Assembly: GCA_964443005.1 (NCBI GenBank)
Contig: CAYUBI010000017.1
Span: forward strand, 1-27,777
Direction of reading: 5' to 3'
From: CAYUBI01 sp964443005
GTDB lineage: Bacteria; Margulisbacteria; Riflemargulisbacteria; GWF2-35-9; CAYUBI01
Length of the DNA stretch: 27,777 bases
Shown here: positions 24,226-27,777 of the stretch, in pieces
Layout: every line of letters begins with the position of its first letter
How positions within the stretch are numbered: position 1 is the stretch's first letter
Translations under genes and position numbers: made by a program
The notes under the pieces: model-generated
What the model was told of the DNA's origin: nothing
What the model saw: only the letters and a program-made list of their open reading frames with translations
Databases searched by the model: none

Positions 24226-26010
24226 ATGATTACTGCTTCAAAAATTCACTTAATGATTGTCGTTATTTTCTTAACACCCGTGTTATCTCAAGCAGCTTTT
24301 TTGTCGCGGCATTTACCCCCAATTGAACAAATCATTACTGCATCGCGGTACATTGATATTCAACCGAATAGCACAGTCATCAGCGCAAAAGAACTAAGTT
24401 TGCATCATGATGCAATACTAGCACAAACACTTGATACAGAAACAGGCGTTCACATCAAACAAAATGGTGGAGCTGGGGGAATAACCTCTATTCAAATTCA
24501 AGGCGCAAACACAAATCACGTACTTGTCATGCAAAATGGAATTCCCATTCATGACCCTATTTACGGATCATTTGATTGGACAACCATTAATCCAGACGAC
24601 GTTGCACGAATTGAACTTTTCAGAGGCAGTATGTCAGCTATTTATGGCGCTAATGCAATTGGTGGCGCTATCAACATTATAACAAAGAAACCGACTAATG
24701 AGTCGACGCTCAAGCTTGGCCTTGGCAGCTTTAATGACCGTAAACTATCTATAACACTAGGAAAAACTATGGGGCAACTCAGTTATCGATTATATGGCCT
24801 TATGACACGCAATGATGGCTATCGGCCCACTAGTAATTTTGATAATAATGCGTTTTCCGCAACTATTGATTTTAACCCTTCCGACATACTCGACATCACT
24901 ATCAATTACGCACACACACAATCAAATCGAGGTAATCCAGGCCCCATTACTGCATCATGGCCACCCACTACGCAAAAAAACGAAACCAATCAATGGTTCG
25001 AAAACATCAAAGTTGACATTAGCAAATGGGGCATCATTAATACCAATTTTGCGCAAAATAATGCACGTTTAGAAACTACAGCTGGAATCCAAAAATATAA
25101 TGCCCAAACCAATTCGATTCAACACGAAATCATTTTAGGAACGCATTCACTTGCCTGGGGGCTTGAAATACAAGCTGCTCAACCAGATGATGTAATGATC
25201 TCTCGCAATCAATCCGTACAAAACACAGCAGTATTTATTAATGATACCCTAGTATTGAACTCCGGACTAAACGTCACACTCGGCGGCCGAATGGATCGAC
25301 ATTCGGTATTTGGCGACACACCAACGTACAAGCTTAGTTCACATATTAAACTACCTTACTTCGGGCAAATAAAAGTGTCATATGGAACAGCATTTCGAGC
25401 ACCCACTATTAGCGACCTGTATTATTATGATGCACAACCTTGGGGAACATCGCAAGGCAACCCTGATCTTCAACCAGAAAAATCAAGCAATATTGATGCA
25501 GAATGGACGCTATATTTTAAAGATTCTGACATGATTCGTATTGGCTTGTTTCAAAAAAACATCACTAACCTAATTCAATGGGATTCTACGGATTATGTTA
25601 ATTGGACAGTAAAAAATATTGGCCGTGCTAAAATCGCAGGTGCTGAAGTCGAAATCCGATACAATCTTTTTAAACAAGGAAGCATTACATTAGGACTCAC
25701 TTATCTTAATGACGCCATTGATGAACAAACTGGGAAATGGCTAATTTATCGACCTAAAACAAAAGCATCCATATGCTTAGAACGAGATCTACAATATGGA
25801 ACACTAGCACTACGATCAACATATGTAGACGAACGATCTACAGAAACAACCGGAAAAACATTACCACCCTATGTCACACTTGACGCGACATACACCTTAG
25901 GCGAACTATCTTTTTATGTTCGGAATCTGTTAGATACCCCTTATCAAGAAACACTCGGATTCCCCATGCCAGGACGTACAGCAGGCATTGAGGTTAAATG
26001 TGTATTATAG
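24226..26010 (+). CDS. btuB: TonB-dependent vitamin B12 outer-membrane receptor
   Basis: BtuB imports cobalamin across the outer membrane with energy from TonB. A signal peptide (to about LSQAAF, residue 25) is followed by a TonB-box-like IEQIITASR (~33-41). The plug domain (~45-155) contains IQIQGANTNHVLVMQNGIPI and VARIELFRGSMSAIYGANAIGGAINIITKKP, both diagnostic. A 22-strand barrel follows, with the usual GTAFRAPTISDLY and NPDLQPEKSSNIDAEW motifs, ending at VRNLLDTPYQE..GFPMPGRTAGIEVK. The length of 594 aa is close to E. coli BtuB. The cobalamin riboswitch directly upstream and btuF/btuC downstream support the substrate. GAGGAG eight bases before the ATG is the ribosome site. TonB itself is not in the window. 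Confidence 0.94.
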   Translation: MITASKIHLMIVVIFLTPVLSQAAFLSRHLPPIEQIITASRYIDIQPNSTVISAKELSLHHDAILAQTLDTETGVHIKQNGGAGGITSIQIQGANTNHVLVMQNGIPIHDPIYGSFDWTTINPDDVARIELFRGSMSAIYGANAIGGAINIITKKPTNESTLKLGLGSFNDRKLSITLGKTMGQLSYRLYGLMTRNDGYRPTSNFDNNAFSATIDFNPSDILDITINYAHTQSNRGNPGPITASWPPTTQKNETNQWFENIKVDISKWGIINTNFAQNNARLETTAGIQKYNAQTNSIQHEIILGTHSLAWGLEIQAAQPDDVMISRNQSVQNTAVFINDTLVLNSGLNVTLGGRMDRHSVFGDTPTYKLSSHIKLPYFGQIKVSYGTAFRAPTISDLYYYDAQPWGTSQGNPDLQPEKSSNIDAEWTLYFKDSDMIRIGLFQKNITNLIQWDSTDYVNWTVKNIGRAKIAGAEVEIRYNLFKQGSITLGLTYLNDAIDEQTGKWLIYRPKTKASICLERDLQYGTLALRSTYVDERSTETTGKTLPPYVTLDATYTLGELSFYVRNLLDTPYQETLGFPMPGRTAGIEVKCVL

Positions 26011-26845
26011 GCAACTAGGGCTTTACACTGCTGCAGCATTATCAGTTATTGTTATATTATCCTTTTGCCAGCTCACACCTACGCAGCTTCGGATTGTTTC
26101 GCTAACGCCAGCAACAACGGAAATTCTTTTCGCCCTAGGGCTTGGCAACAACACGGTTGGAGTAACAACTTACTGCAATTATCCTGCCGAAGCTCTCACC
26201 AAAACTAAAATTGGCTCGTTTAGTCAACCCAATATTGAAACCATTATTAACCTAAAACCTGACCTAGTACTGGCTACTGATTTAGAACAAGCACCTGTAG
26301 TCAACGCTTTAAAAAAATTACATATTCACGTGATTAGCATTGCGCCCCAAACCATGGCCGAACTATTTACTTCCATCAAAACAGTAGGGGCAGAAACCTA
26401 CCATCCAAAAGAAGCAAATCTACTCATCCAAAAAATGAAACAAACAGTGCAGAAAATTAAGAATAAAACGGCTAACCTTTCTGCAAATCAACGCAAAAAA
26501 GTCTTTGTTGAAATCAGCCATGACCCGCTTATGACAGCAGGAAAAGGCTCGTTTGTCGATGAATTGATTACTATTGCTGGCGGGATTAATATTGCCAATG
26601 ACACACGAAGACCGTATAGCTTATTTAGCGTTGAACAAGTGATAATTCGCAATCCAGATGTTATACTTCTGGGATACATGAATAACGAACAAACAAAAGA
26701 AACAGTTAGTCAACGAGCCGGATGGAACAACATATCAGCAGTTCAGAACAACCAAATTATCACAAACATTAATCCAGATATTTTCCTCAGGCCTGGCCCA
26801 CGATTAATTGAAGGACTAGAAAAACTCTATGAACGATTACATTAA
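26000..26845 (+). CDS. btuF: Cobalamin-binding periplasmic protein of the B12 ABC transporter
   Basis: A membrane-spanning signal segment (LYTAAALSVIVILSFCQL) is followed by the BtuF/FecB-type lobe: RIVSLTPATTEILFALGLGNNTVGVTTYCNYPAEA, then KIGSFSQPNIETIINLKPDLVLA. The second lobe holds GKGSFVDELITIAGGINIA and NPDVILLGYM. The protein binds cobalamin delivered by BtuB and passes it to BtuCD. The frame is open from a TTG at 25988, but the GTG at 26000 has TGAGG six bases upstream and is preferred; it overlaps the end of btuB. A cysteine follows the hydrophobic stretch (LSFC), but Phe before Cys does not make a good lipobox, so a cleaved or membrane-anchored form is uncertain. Confidence 0.88.
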   Translation: MYYRQLGLYTAAALSVIVILSFCQLTPTQLRIVSLTPATTEILFALGLGNNTVGVTTYCNYPAEALTKTKIGSFSQPNIETIINLKPDLVLATDLEQAPVVNALKKLHIHVISIAPQTMAELFTSIKTVGAETYHPKEANLLIQKMKQTVQKIKNKTANLSANQRKKVFVEISHDPLMTAGKGSFVDELITIAGGINIANDTRRPYSLFSVEQVIIRNPDVILLGYMNNEQTKETVSQRAGWNNISAVQNNQIITNINPDIFLRPGPRLIEGLEKLYERLH

Positions 26846-27776
26846 ATTAGGCGTGCTACTTTGTCTTCTATTACTTGCCATGCTTATAGGAGTATGGCAA
26901 GGGTCTATACATCTAGGAATTTCAGAATTACTCACAATTAGCAATCAACCCATTATTCAATTACGCATCGCCAGGGTAGTATTAAGCGCATTAGTAGGTG
27001 CAGGATTAGGCTGCTGTGGCGTTGTGTTACAAGCGCTGCTACGAAATCCGTTAGCAGAGCCATATTTACTAGGCACTTCTAGTGGCGCAGGCTTAGGCGC
27101 AGTAATCGCGATTCTAATAGGAATTCCCATTAGCTTATTTCCCTTTGCTGGTTTTGCAGGTGCGCTATTATCAATGATAGCAGTATATGCGCTGTCCCAT
27201 GACAATGGACGCATATCAATGTATTCGCTTATGCTTTCCGGGATATTAATTGCTATGACCTGCTCAGGATTAGTTGTCTTTTTAGTTTCACTAGGAAATC
27301 GCGATGGATTACACAATATGATGTGGTGGCTCTTGGGCAATTTGCAAACCTACGATTTTACATTATTAGGAGGAATAGCTTTTATGGTCATAGTTGGAAC
27401 AGGTATTCTTTTTATTTTTTCACGGGACTTAGATGCAATTAGTTTAGGCGAAGAACCTGCTACGCACATGGGAATCTCAGTTGAGCGTCTCAAAAAAGTG
27501 ATTTTCATTATTACATCCTTAATTACTGGCGCACTCGTATCTATTGCAGGAATGATTGGATTTGTGGGGCTAGTTATTCCCCATCTCATGCGACACATTG
27601 TAGGTCCACGTCATCGCATACTGATTCCAGCAACCTGCCTTGGGTCAGCAACCTTTCTCATCCTATGTGATATGTTATGCCGCAGCTTGTTTCCGCCCAT
27701 TGAAATCCCTATTGGAGTCATGACCTCACTCATTGGTGCTCCTGTTTTTTTAATGATACTCAAATGGAGCAAGTAA
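26829..27776 (+). CDS. btuC: Vitamin B12 ABC transporter permease
   Basis: The 315-aa protein is a FecCD-family permease with about ten membrane helices. Recognisable motifs are LRIARVVLSALVGAGLGCCGVVLQALLRNPLAEPYLLGTSSGAGLGAV (~45-92) and the coupling-helix region SIAGMIGFVGLVIPHLMRHIVGPRHR (~242-267). It forms the transmembrane channel of BtuCD and receives cobalamin from BtuF. It overlaps btuF by 17 bases. The substrate assignment comes from the operon and its B12 riboswitch, since the family also includes heme and siderophore permeases. The stop codon ends one base before the window edge; the ATPase gene btuD is expected just beyond. Confidence 0.9.
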   Translation: MNDYIKLGVLLCLLLLAMLIGVWQGSIHLGISELLTISNQPIIQLRIARVVLSALVGAGLGCCGVVLQALLRNPLAEPYLLGTSSGAGLGAVIAILIGIPISLFPFAGFAGALLSMIAVYALSHDNGRISMYSLMLSGILIAMTCSGLVVFLVSLGNRDGLHNMMWWLLGNLQTYDFTLLGGIAFMVIVGTGILFIFSRDLDAISLGEEPATHMGISVERLKKVIFIITSLITGALVSIAGMIGFVGLVIPHLMRHIVGPRHRILIPATCLGSATFLILCDMLCRSLFPPIEIPIGVMTSLIGAPVFLMILKWSK

Positions 27777-27777
27777 G

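Noticed and set aside
26040..26075. Lipoprotein signal in BtuF
   Set aside because: The Cys is preceded by Phe, which does not fit the lipobox.

Overview
The window reads as an AT-rich chromosome segment of a diderm (outer-membrane) bacterium. Evidence for an outer membrane: a TonB-dependent cobalamin receptor, a PorV-like barrel protein and type IV pilus/type II secretion assembly genes. The tail of hypA implies a [NiFe] hydrogenase nearby. The style (serial GAF/SpoIIE sensors, 'GIGT..P..KLDV.G' fibre proteins, LRR fusions) recalls lesser-known phyla such as Margulisbacteria/WOR-1 or Omnitrophica, but I cannot fix the taxon from this sequence.

Left part (1-5.7 kb): the C-terminal end of hypA on +, then a convergent minus-strand surface operon of five genes. 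In transcription order these are a PorV-like barrel, a large secreted protein with a FlgD-Ig/type IX-like tail, and three fibre-like proteins sharing N- or C-terminal modules. Its leader contains an intrinsic terminator inside a larger inverted repeat. A divergent dedA gene follows, then a Phd/RelB-RelE toxin-antitoxin pair, tRNA-Phe and tRNA-Thr (minus), and an orphan secreted protein.

Middle (9-16.3 kb, minus): glgC with its own promoter. Upstream of it lies a tight operon of a GAF-GAF-GAF-SpoIIE-HATPase protein, a STAS antagonist, a PilB/GspE ATPase and PilC/GspF. This couples a partner-switching signalling module to pilus or secretion assembly.

16.4-24.1 kb (plus): the most unusual region. 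Two tandem, partly identical genes encode GlmU/GlgC-like nucleotidyltransferase plus left-handed beta-helix proteins. One ends in leucine-rich repeats, the other in a degenerate DUF89/ARMT1-like domain. A third gene encodes a stand-alone DUF89 protein with intact motifs. A 1.5-kb tract is identical between the tandem copies, which suggests recent gene conversion.

24.1-27.8 kb (plus): a cobalamin riboswitch whose conserved loop can pair with the ribosome binding site, followed by btuB-btuF-btuC for vitamin B12 uptake. The operon probably continues beyond the window. I saw no rRNA, CRISPR array, insertion sequence or phage structural module.
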